Positions 22,205-34,203 of a stretch of DNA of 64,000 nucleotides are shown here, one piece after another; positions within the stretch are counted from its first letter, which is position 1, and each line of letters begins with the position of its first letter. The position numbers and the translations under genes are program-made. The DNA is taken from assembly GCF_026210795.1 (NCBI RefSeq), contig NC_089448.1, positions 3,100,001-3,164,000 of the forward strand. Reading direction: 5' to 3'. Below the pieces are notes generated by a model that was not told where the DNA came from, made no database searches, and worked only from the letters and a program-made list of their open reading frames with translations. The stretch comes from Rhizophagus irregularis. Its lineage: Eukaryota; Glomeromycota; Glomeromycetes; Glomerales; Glomeraceae.

Positions 22205-25200
22205 TAAACAAAAGAAAAAGAATTATATCTGTATTTGTATGTCTTGATATTATTATATGCCTTCCAAATTACCCTATTTCCTTCCCTAATAAACTGATTT
22301 ACATATTGCCTTGTTTTTTCAAGAGCAATTGACTACTGTTCATTGTGTTTGAGAATTCTCCTTCCCTTTAAATCATATGTATTACCTTCTACTTGCTGAG
22401 TTGGAATCCTTTCATATGTAATACGTTGGTTTACTGGTATTTTCTTCTTTAGGTCTTTCTTCTTGATCCCTTTTGTATGTTCCCATTCTGTTACCAGGTT
22501 ACAACATGATTGCCAAATGATTCTATAAAATTCGTTAATAAATATTTCTAAAAACAAAGTAGTAATTGTTAGTGTAGCTTTTTCTGACTTAACAATAGAC
22601 TTGAATTTTCTATATCTTTCTTTTGGAAAGAAATTTCTTAACATCAGATGTATAAAAGGAATGGGTAATTCTTGATTAGAACATGTTATATGAATAAAAA
22701 AATTCCTATTTCATAAAATTAATCGCTGTGTGTCTTCTTGATTTAGTTGTAAGTGATTCTCTTGTGAAAGCAAGTCTTTAAGCATTTGGTCACATTTATG
22801 TTTAGTATTATTAGCCACCATTAACCATTTATCCCTGAGCTGCTGGCAATAAATTAAGTGATCATTATCTTCATTTTCTTCAAGACACATCCTACACTTT
22901 ACATCTCCATATAGATCATATCTCCTTTCTTTCATAATCTCTAAAGTTGGTAGTAGATTGTTTGTAAGTTTCAGATGTTTGATGAAATTGTTGTTTATTG
23001 ATGACATTGTACAGTTGAGTCCTGTATTTTTTAAATAATGCCCAAGTGACTTTCTCTTCTATTATATGAGTTGTATCTTGAAAAATTGTTTTGTTTACAC
23101 AATTGAAAGACCATGCTGCCTCTAATGCCGCTTCACATATGTTATCTATAAATTTTCTAATGTGTCTGTCAACTCTGTTACCATCCCAGTATAAATCATA
23201 TTTTAAGTCTTTTTGTTGTGAGTCCTTAATTGTAATACAAGTTAATCTTTCCATAATATTTTTGGCCACTCTGTCTGCTTCTTCATTGCCTTTGATTCCT
23301 AAGTGGCCTTTAACTTTTATTTGTTTTAACTCTAAGTGTTTGCTATCAATAAGATTAATTATACTACTAATTATACTGTAGTTGTTAGTATTATACCATA
23401 TACATATTTTATTTTTTCCATTTGTTAAATTTATTCTTGTATGGTTGATACTATCTATTGCAGTTTGAGAGTCTGTGAGGATATTTACTCTCTGTCCTGT
23501 TTGTAAGACAAGTATAGCTGATAGGATGGCTCCTAATTCCACGTATATAGATAAAGGCGATTCTGTGATTGAACTGCTACATTCTAATATTACCTCTTCT
23601 TTGTCATTTAGTATCACCCATCCTGTGCCCATATGTTTTGTAAAGGTGTTTAGATTCACATTAAACTGGGTTGTCATTGAGCCATCAGTATATATGTTAA
23701 TCACATCAGATGGACTAAACAGTAATCTTAATTGATGCAATAACACTATATGTTGTGACACAAATTCTCTGTTTGATAACGTATTCTGAATAAGAGCCGT
23801 ATCATAGTTATGTATTTGTATGGAACTAGGTATCCATTCTGGGATATATTGTCTCTCTTGGTGATTTCTAGTTTCTATTATATCTTTAATAACTTTGGTG
23901 TTGAGAGTGTTTTGACAACTAGAGATTCTGTTTATGCAGGTTAGATCCAATCGATCTCTATTAAAATAGCAACTATTACTTTCTTTGTTAATTCTTTTAT
24001 CATTTAATGTGCAGCCATTGCAACGTTGTATTACTATCGCTCCATTGTCATCACTCTGGTTGTTATCTTTGATAGCCCAGTGTTGCATTAGGTATTTCTC
24101 TGGCTGCTCTTTTTTTTTGATTTGTCCTATTACTAGCGTATAGTTTTGTTGTGTGTATACGAACTCCTTTTTTCTGCCATCTACCCTATAAAAAATAAGT
24201 GTCCGGAAATTGTCCAGAAATTGTCCGGAAAATTTGTCTAAATAATTGTCCGGAAAATGTCCAGAAAATGCCAGGTACCATGTCCAGAAATTGTTCCGAA
24301 AACACACTCGTTTCCGGACACTCATTTTGTCCAGAATTTGTCCGGAAATTGACCTGAAATATTTTTTCATAAAATTGGCACAAAAAGATGATCAACAGGT
24401 GACCATCATTATAATTGCTTTTAACTTAAAGTTTTATATCATAGATATATAGTATTTTTGCCTGCTCAGCAAATTTAATTAGTATGACAAAGAAGGTTAT
24501 GAATGTCAGTCTTGTGCTTTTTGCATTTTTCTACAAAATTAATTTATCCTTTTTTGGAAGTAGCGTCCAGAATTTGTCCAGAATTTTTTCATGTCCGGAA
24601 TTTGTCCAGCTCAAATTATCTGAATTTTTACTATGTCCGGAATTTGTCCAAGTTTATCTGTCCGGAATTTGTCCAAAATTTTATACTGGACAAATTCTGG
24701 ATATATTCTGGACAAAGTCCGGATATGTCAAAATTTTAGGTATCAAATTTGTAGCAGAAAATAGACATTTTCCGGACAATTTCTGGACATGCCAGATTTA
24801 TTCTGGACAATTTCCGGACATTTTCGTAGACATTTTCTGGACATTTATTTTTTATAGGGCTATAGATGGAATTTCTTTTATTACCTTAATTGCCTGCATA
24901 TTAATTAAAATTTCTCTGTCTCTTTCTGGCTCGCTTCTTGAGTTTGAGGGTCCCATATTTATTTTGCACAGGTCTTCACAGGTCAAAATGCTAAAAATCG
25001 GCTTGGAAGTAGAACGGCATTTATGATGTATATTGCCTACGCATGAGTTATGTGTTTGCGTCTAATGGCCCCTAGTATTGTCAAAATTTCCTTCTTCACT
25101 ATTAATTCTGTATGTTTGTTTCCTTTGTCTGCCTTAAACAATACGCCCAGTATTCGTAATAGTTCTGAACCTTTGTTAGCAAACACTTTGTCTTTGTTTT

Positions 25201-26690
25201 TTCCTATTTCGAGGAATCTTTCATTTTCATTACTGTCTTCTGGGTTTACGATTATGATTTTGGATTTTTCTCCATTTATTTTTATATCATTAATGTCAAA
25301 AAATTCATCAGCGATTAATGATATCTTTTTTGCTTCATCTTTACTTTTAGCTATCCATTGTGTATCATCTGCATATGCTGAGGTGGCAGTTCGTATCATT
25401 ATACTTCATTTCTTATTGCAAGACACATTATTCGGCCATTTCAGTTCCATTATATATCCTAGTGATTTGTCTTCTTGTATTCTATGGAGTAAGGGATCGT
25501 AAAATATTCTCCATACAAGGGGGATATCACCTCGTCTTGGTCAATACCATCATGCACAGTGAAGGTATCTGTTAGACCGTATGCCGTGATGATTCTCATC
25601 TGACAGTTCCTATATATGTTTATAATGAAGTTGATGATGGTATGTGGTAGTTTAATCCTTTCCAAGGCTTTTTACAAGAGGATTATTCTGACGCTATTGA
25701 ACGTCTTCACCATGTCCTGAGATACGATCCACAATGTTTTGTTTTCTTCACAGGCGTCCTTTAGAATACCGTTGATTATGGTGAGAGGAATTGATGTTGA
25801 TTCGCCCGGTAAGCCTGCATAGTTTGGTCCTTTTAAGACTGCATATCTATTGAGTATATTACCTAGGCGCTTTGTAATAATCTTAACTGCACATTTGCGC
25901 AAACATTCAATCAAAAGGATTGGTCTCATTCTTGCCAGGTTGTAATCCCAATCGTATGTCTTGGGGATCAGATACAGTTGAGATATTTTCCATTTTATTG
26001 GTATGTCCTGTAGGTAATAACATAAACCGGTGTATTGCCTAAATAATTCATTCACTTTAACACCTGCTTTCTTTATTAGTTTGTAGCTGATGTTTGATAT
26101 ACCCAGAGCTGATTTGTCATTGATAGTGTTGAGCATCTCATTCCATTCTTGTTCTGTCAGTACATCGTTCAAGTGATCGTAAATTCGCAGGTCAATGTCA
26201 GCTTGTGGTTTGTATATATCTTTCCATTGTTCAGGGAGATTCTCAAATTTGTGATTTCTTACGCGAAATAGTGATGAAAATGTATTAATGGCCTCTACTT
26301 GGACTTCATCTTTTGAATTTAGAAGGATTTCCTCCTGTGTGTCTGCGATTATGCGAATTCTGTCCAGATCAATTTTGGAGTATTTTTTGTCTAATATATT
26401 ATTAATCATTTTCCGTTGGTCTTTAGTAATCATCTTATTCCTTTCCTCAATTCTTCTTTTTATTGTTGCTTCCTTGCATGCTTTGTCTTTCACCTTAATC
26501 ACCCTTCTGACTATCTTCAACCATTTTCTAGTCTCACTTTTCCATGTGTGCCAATCCGTGCCTTCTGTTAATTGAGAAATATTTGTTCTGTAGCATTGGT
26601 TAAAAGATTTGATCCCTTCCGATGCCTTGAGTAATTCTGTCCCATTTAACTCATTCTTGTATAATTTTCTCATTAAACTCCTTATCACTG
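22205..26690 (-). pseudogene. Decayed LINE (non-LTR retrotransposon): RT, RNase H, zinc knuckle
   Basis: Read from 26690 downward. A basic pre-RT region is followed by reverse transcriptase with motif A QDMVKTFNSV (about 25700), a motif B-like GIDQDEVISPL (about 25520) and motif C AYADDTQWIA (about 25370). An RNase H domain follows (23.7-23.2 kb) with YTDGS, VELGAI, TDSQ and GNEEAD, so its acidic residues are all present. A CCHC-like knuckle CRMCLEENEDNDHLIYC lies near 22880 and a tail runs to about 22205. Frameshifts break it near 25670, 25450 and 22950, and a stop falls near 22333. A 676-bp MITE interrupts it at 24184-24859. The domain order suggests an I/Tad-like clade. The 5' end is missing. 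It cannot move itself. Confidence 0.85.
24184..24859. mobile_element. CCCTATAAAA-ended MITE inside the LINE (676 bp)
   Basis: The ends CCCTATAAAAAATAAGTGTCC and its near-complement are flanked by the 3-bp duplication CTA (24181-24183, 24860-24862). Removing the insert with one CTA restores the LINE frame (IPSIDGRKK). The subterminal 250 bp on each side is an array of GTCCGGAAATT and GTCCAGAATTT motifs pointing inward. Three-base duplications suggest PIF/Harbinger-like mobilisation, but no transposase is present. Confidence 0.85.
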
Positions 26691-28119
26691 GTCAGAATAG
26701 TCCATTTCGTCCAAATTTCAAATTGACGAATGTTGGATGAAAGTTGGTCTAATTTTGGCCGATCATTGCCAAAAAAATCGTCAAAATTATTATGGACGAT
26801 TTGCACAGTTTGCCTGCCACTTGGCAATTACAAATCGGCAAAAATTCATTGAAAAATCGGAAATAAACTATTCGTCAGTCATTTGTCCAAATTTCAAATT
26901 GCTGAATGTTGACAAAATTGAGTCTAATTTTGTCTAATTATTAACGATTTTTATGTATTTAGCTTATTTTTAATTTTGTAATAGCAATCAATTACATATG
27001 GGCTGATCCTTGGAATCTAATTTTTTTACACAAAAATAATTTTATTAAAGCAAATATAAATTATCATTTATATAAGAATAATAAATTTATACCAGATAAT
27101 GCAAAAAAAACTAATTAATTATATAATTTTTAATTTTTTTTTAATATAAGATATCATTAAAATTTAAAAGATCAAATATAACTCTCATGACAAAATCATT
27201 GATAATTCTTCGTAGAAATAAGCTATACAAATAAATTTACATTCATTTGAAAGAGAAAATCGAGATCTATCTAATGAATTTAAAATCAAGTGAATTGAAT
27301 CACTAGTTGTTCAGTAATCACGTTCAATATATTATTGAATTTTATCTAAATTTGATCATTAATTACTTCACATATAGTGATTCAATTTGAATGATCTTTG
27401 CTCCCTAAGGTGATGCCAACTTTTATCTTTAAAATAAATTTAAAATAATTCGTTTAATATATGTAGATGTTTAGGAATCATCAATTATATTATTAATATA
27501 AAATTTTATAAGTTTGATAAAATCTGATATAAAAAAATTTATTAAATACCTGTAGATGCAAGCTACACGAATGAAATTATATTCATTTGAAAGAGAAAAT
27601 TGAGGTCTATCTAATAAGCCTAAAATTGAATGAATTGAATCACTGGATTGTGAATAATTACGTCTAATATATTTATTTTTAATTTTTAAATTTGATTTGA
27701 CTTTGATCGTTAATTACGCCTCATCCAGTGATCCAATTTTCCTGATCTTTGATTCTTACGATAGAGCAAATTCTCAGCTTTCAAATGAATGTAAAATGAT
27801 GACGTTAGCATATCTCCAGGAATAATAATGCACGATTTTGTCACCTGCATAAAGTCCGATCTGAAAATTTTATTTCTTACCAAAAAATGCTTTCATAAGA
27901 GAATCCCAAATTCTTTTACTTTATTCAAAAGATTTTATTTGCCATTTAAGGATTTTAGTAGAATAAATCTAATAAAATAATTTTAAAAGATAAAAAACAA
28001 ATATATAATTAGTTATTTTGAAAAAAAAAGAATATCTTATTATTCATTTTACAACTATTTTACATCATAATTATTTTTTATTTGCATGTATTTTTTACAA
28101 AGAAAAAACAATAAATTAA
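26691..28119. other. AT-rich spacer with diverged repeats
   Basis: No gene seen. About 26705-26940 contains two related stretches with GTCCAAATTTCAAATTG, perhaps ends of a small element. About 27180-27440 and 27545-27800 are diverged tandem copies sharing ATTTGAAAGAGAAAATYGAG. Each copy is a foldback around GAATTGAATCACT and its complement. Confidence 0.45.
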
Positions 28120-28494
28120 AGGTATTGTGTATCACGTGATAGTTTCATATTGATTGACATGGCAAATTTTATATTATATAGTAACGCAAATTTCTGTGCA
28201 ATAAAAACTTTTGTTATACTTAATATAAAAGGATAAAAATTATATGGTTAGAAAGCCACATTTTCGAACTTTGTCTATTGACTTTAAAAAATTTTATTCC
28301 TTAAAAAAAATTTTCAAAAACCCTCATATGAAATTGCGAATAGGAATATATGATTTTGCGAATAGGCAATCTTAAATTTTATTGGTTATTTATATTAAAT
28401 GTAACACGCGGTGATATATAAAATGTAAACAAATGATCGGCAAAAAAATTTGCCATACAATATATATTTAAAAATCACGTGCTACACACTACCT
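28120..28494. mobile_element. TTAA-flanked MITE (375 bp)
   Basis: The ends AGGTATTGTGTATCACGTGAT and the complement of AGGTAGTGTGTAGCACGTGAT lie between two TTAA tetramers (28116-28119, 28495-28498). TTAA duplication is characteristic of piggyBac and Kolobok transposons, and an AGG start fits both loosely. No coding sequence is present. The interior is AT-rich with weak inner symmetry. Confidence 0.8.
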
Positions 28495-29090
28495 TTAAAG
28501 CTAAAAATTATGAAAAAATATGTCTTATCTATGTATATAAAATATTAAGTTTTTTCTTTTACTTACCACTTAAAAATAACTGCTATATTTGCTTATAAAC
28601 TTTTTTGTCATATTTAATAAAAGTGAATAGAAAAATGATGGAAAAGTGATGGGAGTGATGGGGAAAAAGAAGTGGTTATTACTGTTATTTTTGAATATTG
28701 ATTAAAAAAATTTTTTTTATTTTTTATTAAATCTGAGTTACGTAAATATGTAACACATATTTAATTTAGATTTGTGTAATGTTAATCTTACTAAAACATT
28801 AAATTTTTATAAAAATCTTAATTTAGACTAATTCCAAAAATCGGCACATATGAATTATATTTTATTATTTCGCTTTATTAAAAATTACATATTAAAAAGT
28901 ATTATATTAAATTTCTAATATCTACAGTATCTGTCTATTTACACCTACTATCTACCATCCACCATTCACCATTCATCCATCGTCAATTATCGTCCACATT
29001 CATCGTCTACTACCCATCATCTACCATCCATTGTCCACCATTGTCACCATCATCCACTCATCCAAAATTATCTACAACTCACTCAGCTAT
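28495..29090. other. AT-rich spacer and CATC/CACC minisatellite
   Basis: No gene seen. About 28940-29065 is a pyrimidine-rich run of CATC, CACC and CCAT tetramers. On the minus strand it follows the last exon-like unit of the adjacent array. AATAAAG and AATAAAAT lie further on (28860-28885), so it could be the 3' untranslated end of a transcript of that array. This is inference. Confidence 0.35.
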
Positions 29091-31330
29091 CTGACAAAAG
29101 TCCGAAAGAGAAACCTACAAAAAAAATAAAGAAACGGTTAGTAAACTGATTCTTTAATAAAAAAAATTTAAGTTTCGAAATATTTCGAAACTTACCCAAC
29201 CAAAAATTCGAAGTGGAAACTTACCCATATATCCAAAGCCCAACCGAAAGTAAAAACCTACAAAATAGAAAAAAAAATTAAAATAAAATTTAAAAAAAAA
29301 TCCTTTTTTAAAATAAGTTTCAAAGTTTCACTTCGAAACTTACCCATATATCTAAGACCCAACCGAAAGTCGAAACTTACAAAATAGAAAAATAATCAAA
29401 AATAAAATTATTTTTTTTAATAAAGTTTCGAAGTTTTACTTCGAAACTCACCCGTACATCCAAAGCCCAAGAACTGAAAGCCGAAATCTACAAAATAGAA
29501 AAAAAAATTAAAATAAAATTGAAAAAAATATTTTTTTTAAAAAGTTTTGAAGTTTTAACTTCGAAACTTACCCATATATCCAAACCAAGAACCGAAAGCC
29601 GAAATCTACAAAATAGAAAAAAAAATTAAAATAAAATTGAAAAAAATATTTTTTTTAAAAAGTTTTGAAGTTTTAACTTCGAAACTTACCCATATATCCA
29701 AACCAAGAACCGAAAGCCGAAACCTACAAAATAGAAAAAAAAATTGAAATAAAATTAAAGAGTTTCGATTCTTTTACTTCGAAACTCACCTATATATCCA
29801 AACGTCCAAGAACCGAAAGAAATCTACAAAAAAAATATTAAAATAAATTAAAAAAAATATTTCTTTTAAAATAAGTTTCGAAGTAAACCCACCTATATAC
29901 CCAACGCCCAAGAACCGAAAGAAACCTACAAAATAGAAGAAAAAAAATTGAAATAATTTTTTTTTAAAAAAAAGTTTCGAAGTTTCACTTCGAAACCCAC
30001 CTATATATCCAACGCCCAAGAACTGAAAGAAACTTACAAAATAGAAAAAAGATACAATTAAAAAAAAATTTTGTTTAAAAAAAGTATAAAGATTCGTACT
30101 TACGAATCTTTATTTAGGTATTCTGTTTTTCGGAATTCCACCCGAGACACCCGAGACCTAAAAAAAAATAGAAAAAGAACGGTTAGAAACCGTTCATAAT
30201 ATTAAAAATAAAAAATAAAATATCAAGATTCATGGTTACTTACGAATCTTGATTTTTTGTTGTTTTTCGGAACTCAAAACCCCACTGAACCTAAAAAAAA
30301 ATAAATAAAAGAACGGTTATTAGTAACCGTTCATTAATAAAATTAAAAAAAACAAAAAAAATTAAAACCAAGATTCGTATATACTTACAAATCTTGGTTT
30401 TTTTCCGTACCTACAAAAAAAAAGAAACGATTAGTAAATCGTTCTTTAAAAAAAAAATAGTTTCGAAAAAAAAAATTTCGAAACTTACCTTTGGGATTCG
30501 GTATCCAAGTAGAAGCCGATTTCCCTATAATTAAATATAAAAAAAACGTTTATTTTAACGTTTTTTTTAATAGTTTCGAAGAGATTCTTCGAAACTTGCT
30601 TTTGGGATTCGGTATCTATGCCAGAACCGATATCTCTACAATAATATAAAAAAAAACGTTAGGAATTAACATTTTTTTATTAAAGTTTCGAAAATTCTCG
30701 AAACTTATCTTGGGATTCGGTATCCATGCCGGAACTGAATTCCTATATAAAAAATATTAAAAAAAACGTTTTTAGCATTAAAAACGTTTTTTAAAGAAGT
30801 TTCAAAACATTTTGTTTCGAAACTTACCTGAAATATCGGTGCCCACATTGGAGCCGAATTCCTATACAAAAATAAAAAAAACGTTTTAGTTAAAACGTTT
30901 TATTAAAGAAGTTTCAAAACTTTAGTTTTAAAACTTAAGTGGAATATCGGCATCCACATTGGAGCCGATTTCCTATGCAAAAATAAAAAAACGTTTTAGT
31001 TAAAAACGTTTTATTATAAAGAAGTTTCGAAACTTTCAAAACTTATCTGGAACATCGGTATCCATGCCAGAGCCGATTTCCTGCAAAAAAAAAACAAAAA
31101 AAAAAAGTTTTTTATGTTAGAAACGTTTTTTTTAAAAGAAAGTTTCGAAAGAGTTTCGAAACTTACCTAGAATATCGGTATCCACGCCGGAACTGATTTT
31201 CTTTGCAAAAAAAAAATAAAAAAGAAATGTTTTTTAGTTAAAAACGTTTTTTTTTTAAGAAAGTTTCAAAACTTTTCGAAACTTTACCTGGAATATCAGT
31301 ATCCACGTCGGAACCGATTAAACAAAAAAA
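29091..31330 (-). repeat. Tandem array of about 20 exon-like units with hairpins
   Basis: On the minus strand each roughly 110-bp unit reads: pyrimidine tract and acceptor (CTATTTTGTAG or TTTTTGCAG), an island of mostly 32-36 nt (47 and 54 nt in two units, 22 in one), a donor (usually GTAAGTTTCG), then a hairpin. In most units the donor itself lies in the hairpin stem or loop. Two families exist: a 29.1-30.1 kb set related to the island TTTCGGTTCTTGG...GGATATATGG, and a 30.5-31.3 kb set related to ATCGGCTCC...GGATACCGAT. Most islands are open in all three frames. No known protein is recognised. It may be an expressed micro-exon locus or only a minisatellite with splice-like motifs. The array's 5' side ends about 50 bp from the CACTA element. 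Confidence 0.65.
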
Positions 31331-33225
31331 CTATTTCGAGAAAAAAAGATTTTTTTTTTTCGAAATAGTTTAAACTATTATTTACTAGTCGAAATAAGGC
31401 AAATCGGACATGTGATAAATCAGCTGAAAATCAAACTAAATTCAGCTAAAATTCAGAAAATTTACACAATTTGGCATTTCCGATTTATAACAATCAGAAA
31501 ATTTACACAATTCAGCATTTCTGAATTTATAACAATCAGACAATTTACACAATTCAGCATTTCCGATTTATGGCAATAAAAATTTGACATTTAATTTAAA
31601 ATTAGCATATGATAAAATCATTAATTTTGGCTGAATTTTAATTTTTGCCAAAATTAAGACCGAGTTTCGGTCTAATTTCAGCATTTTCAGCATTTTCGGC
31701 ATTTGAACTTTAATTAAAGTTAATTCTTATCCTCCCAAACCCAATAAATCTGAATAAATCATAATAAATATAATAAATCATAATAAATATAATAAATCAT
31801 AATAAATTTGACATTTAATTTAAAATTAGCATATGATAAAATTGTTAAAGTTAATTCTTATCCTCCCAAACTCGATCAAATACCAATAAATCCGGATAAA
31901 TCATAATAAATCCAGTTTTAATCTATGAATTGACAAATAAGAATCTATTAGCGAATATGGTATTTTCTATTTATTTGATTTACGGCTAAATACTCTCTTG
32001 CATTCCTTTGGTCTGAAATTCGGTAATTTATTGGAATAAATCGACTAAGAATATAATGAACCGGAATAATACAATCACGTGACTCTTGATAAAATTCGGC
32101 GCACCATAGCTCAATATTACAAGTATTAATGTCATTATTACTGCTGAAATAATATCGAATATTTCTAGAGCCTGCATGTTTATACCATCGGACATAAGCC
32201 AAAAAATGCTCGGCAGGACTATTCGGAAGGTCAACTGTATGAGTAAAATAATATTGAACTTGACCAGGGTAAATGTCAACATCATCGTCAATTATTATAA
32301 ATTTTGCCGTAACAAATGAACTTTTCACATGATGAGATGACATTTTTGAGCCGAATATTTCAGAACCAATTCTGCATCTTCTGAATTGATTCATTCTGAC
32401 GCGAATAATAATTGAATCTTCAGGTCCTTCTCCAAATGGTTTTCGGAAGTTATTTGCTGGGTAGGTCGCATTATAATAATCTACCATTATGTCAAGCATT
32501 TCACTTGACATTATAACTTTTTCCGAGGAAGGGCCTAGCATTTCTCCTGGAAATGCTTCGCATCCAGCAATTGGAGATTCTTTAATATTTTGCGAGTATA
32601 GCAAATATCGCTCCATTTCAACTGAAGTAAATTCGTCGGGTTCTGAAATTGAACTGACTGAAGGTCTGGTATCAAGTATATCGAGACCTTTTGTATCAAC
32701 TATTCCAGAACTAACAATATTATTAATTTGTTTATCGTTCATAATTTGGCGCATAAGCTCTGGTTCAATTTTCCAATGGCTATTAGGCAAAGAACCTAAA
32801 AAATAAATAAAGGAATGGAATTTAAAATTAATTTTAGAAGAAAAAGGATATTTTTAGAAGTCAGCATCTTACCTAGCACGCCATTCATGCACTCGAACGA
32901 AAAACACCAAAAAGCGTAAAGAGGCCCAAAATCTTTTGCACATTCGTATAAATGGAGCGAAAGGTGAAAGTTCGGAGTTATCATATCTTGACCGTAATTT
33001 TGCTCAATTATTTTTACGATTTCAACCAATTTTTGGTGATCTTCATCCATTAAATTGGATTGAACAATTCATCCTACCAAAATCGAGCAAATTCTTACAA
33101 AGCGTGTAAGAATCTTCTTATCTACGCCAGGAAGGTGTTCCAAAGTGACATCGTGGCATAAATGTTAAAAAATATTCGCCACTGATCGGCCGTAAAATTC
33201 GCAAAACCTTCGCCACATTCCACCT

Positions 33226-34203
33226 TGTAATAACCGAAAATACGATAATATAGAATAAGGATAAATAATTAGTTGAATATAGATGCTGTCGGAATTCCCT
33301 AATTACGACATTTCGGCATTACGACATATGTCGTAAATAATGCCGTAACCGTAATGTGGCGCCATAATTAATCATGATCACGTGACTTTTACAAATGCTA
33401 AACGATCGACATGAATATTTCCTTTTTTTGGAAACTCGTGTAACCTTGTGCAACCCATTATTCAATTTTATTGAGGGACAAAATTTCCTTTTTTGGAAAT
33501 CTGTGTAACGTCACGTGATAAACGCGAAAAAAATTGACCCAGCATTACGAACTTGACTGAAATTAAGTTTAGTCTTATTCATTTACGGCATATATATTTA
33601 CGACATTATGGCGTTAAATTCAATTACGGCATTACGGCGTCACAGTGTTTACGATTTACAGCATTTAATTACGGCGTTACGGCACGTGCCGTAACCGTAA
33701 AAATAATTCCGACAGCATCTATATAGTTGAAGGATAAATAATTAACCGATGGGTAAATAATTAGCCAATAAAATTATATTTATAGTTTAGTTTAGTGTAA
33801 CGAGATAATTATATGATAATAGATCTTCAAATTTTATTAGAAAAATAGAAGTATTAGAAATATTTTTTCTTAAAATGTATAAATACAAGTGGATTTCGAT
33901 AGAAATTCTGCAGTTCAATTTTTGAAAAATAAAAATTTTATTTCGTCCTTAATAATAAACAAACACATTCTTTTAGCCTTTTTCTTATGAGCAAAAAGTG
34001 CCACATTAATTATTTTATTTTAATTAATGGTTTATTGAAAATATAGAGAAACTATCGTAATTTAAAATTTTGATAAGAAATAATGTTTTTGTAATTTTTG
34101 TAATTAATTTTTATTTAAAACCAAGTATAGATACTATACGAACTCAACACGTCAGTGGCAACATACGATATTTTACTTAATATCCTATAGGTGGCGTGTC
34201 ACA
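33226..34203. mobile_element. Probable solo LTR inserted in the CACTA transposase
   Basis: The insert begins TGTAATAACC and ends GTGTCACA, with the 4-bp duplication ACCT on both sides (33222-33225, 34204-34207). Excision with one ACCT restores the transposase frame GKVECGEGF exactly. TGT...ACA ends with a short duplication fit a solo LTR of about 524 bp once the nested MITE is removed. No internal retrotransposon domains are present. Related sequence lies at about 14530-14765. Confidence 0.65.
33278..33723. mobile_element. hAT-like MITE nested in the solo LTR (446 bp)
   Basis: Terminal inverted repeats TATAGATGCTGTCGGAATT are flanked by the perfect 8-bp duplication TAGTTGAA (33270-33277, 33724-33731). 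The interior carries arrays of ATTACGGCATTACGGC-type motifs in both orientations. It is the youngest layer in this stack: MITE within LTR within CACTA. It has no coding capacity. Confidence 0.85.

Noticed and set aside
24246-25026. Open frames with repeated CPEFVQ or SGQFPDN-type peptides
   Set aside because: They arise from the TCCGGAAATTGTCC motif array of the MITE, readable on both strands.
29091-31330. CRISPR-like regular spacing of repeats
   Set aside because: The organism is eukaryotic, units are variable in length, and the spacers are themselves related. The structure is exon-like, not CRISPR.
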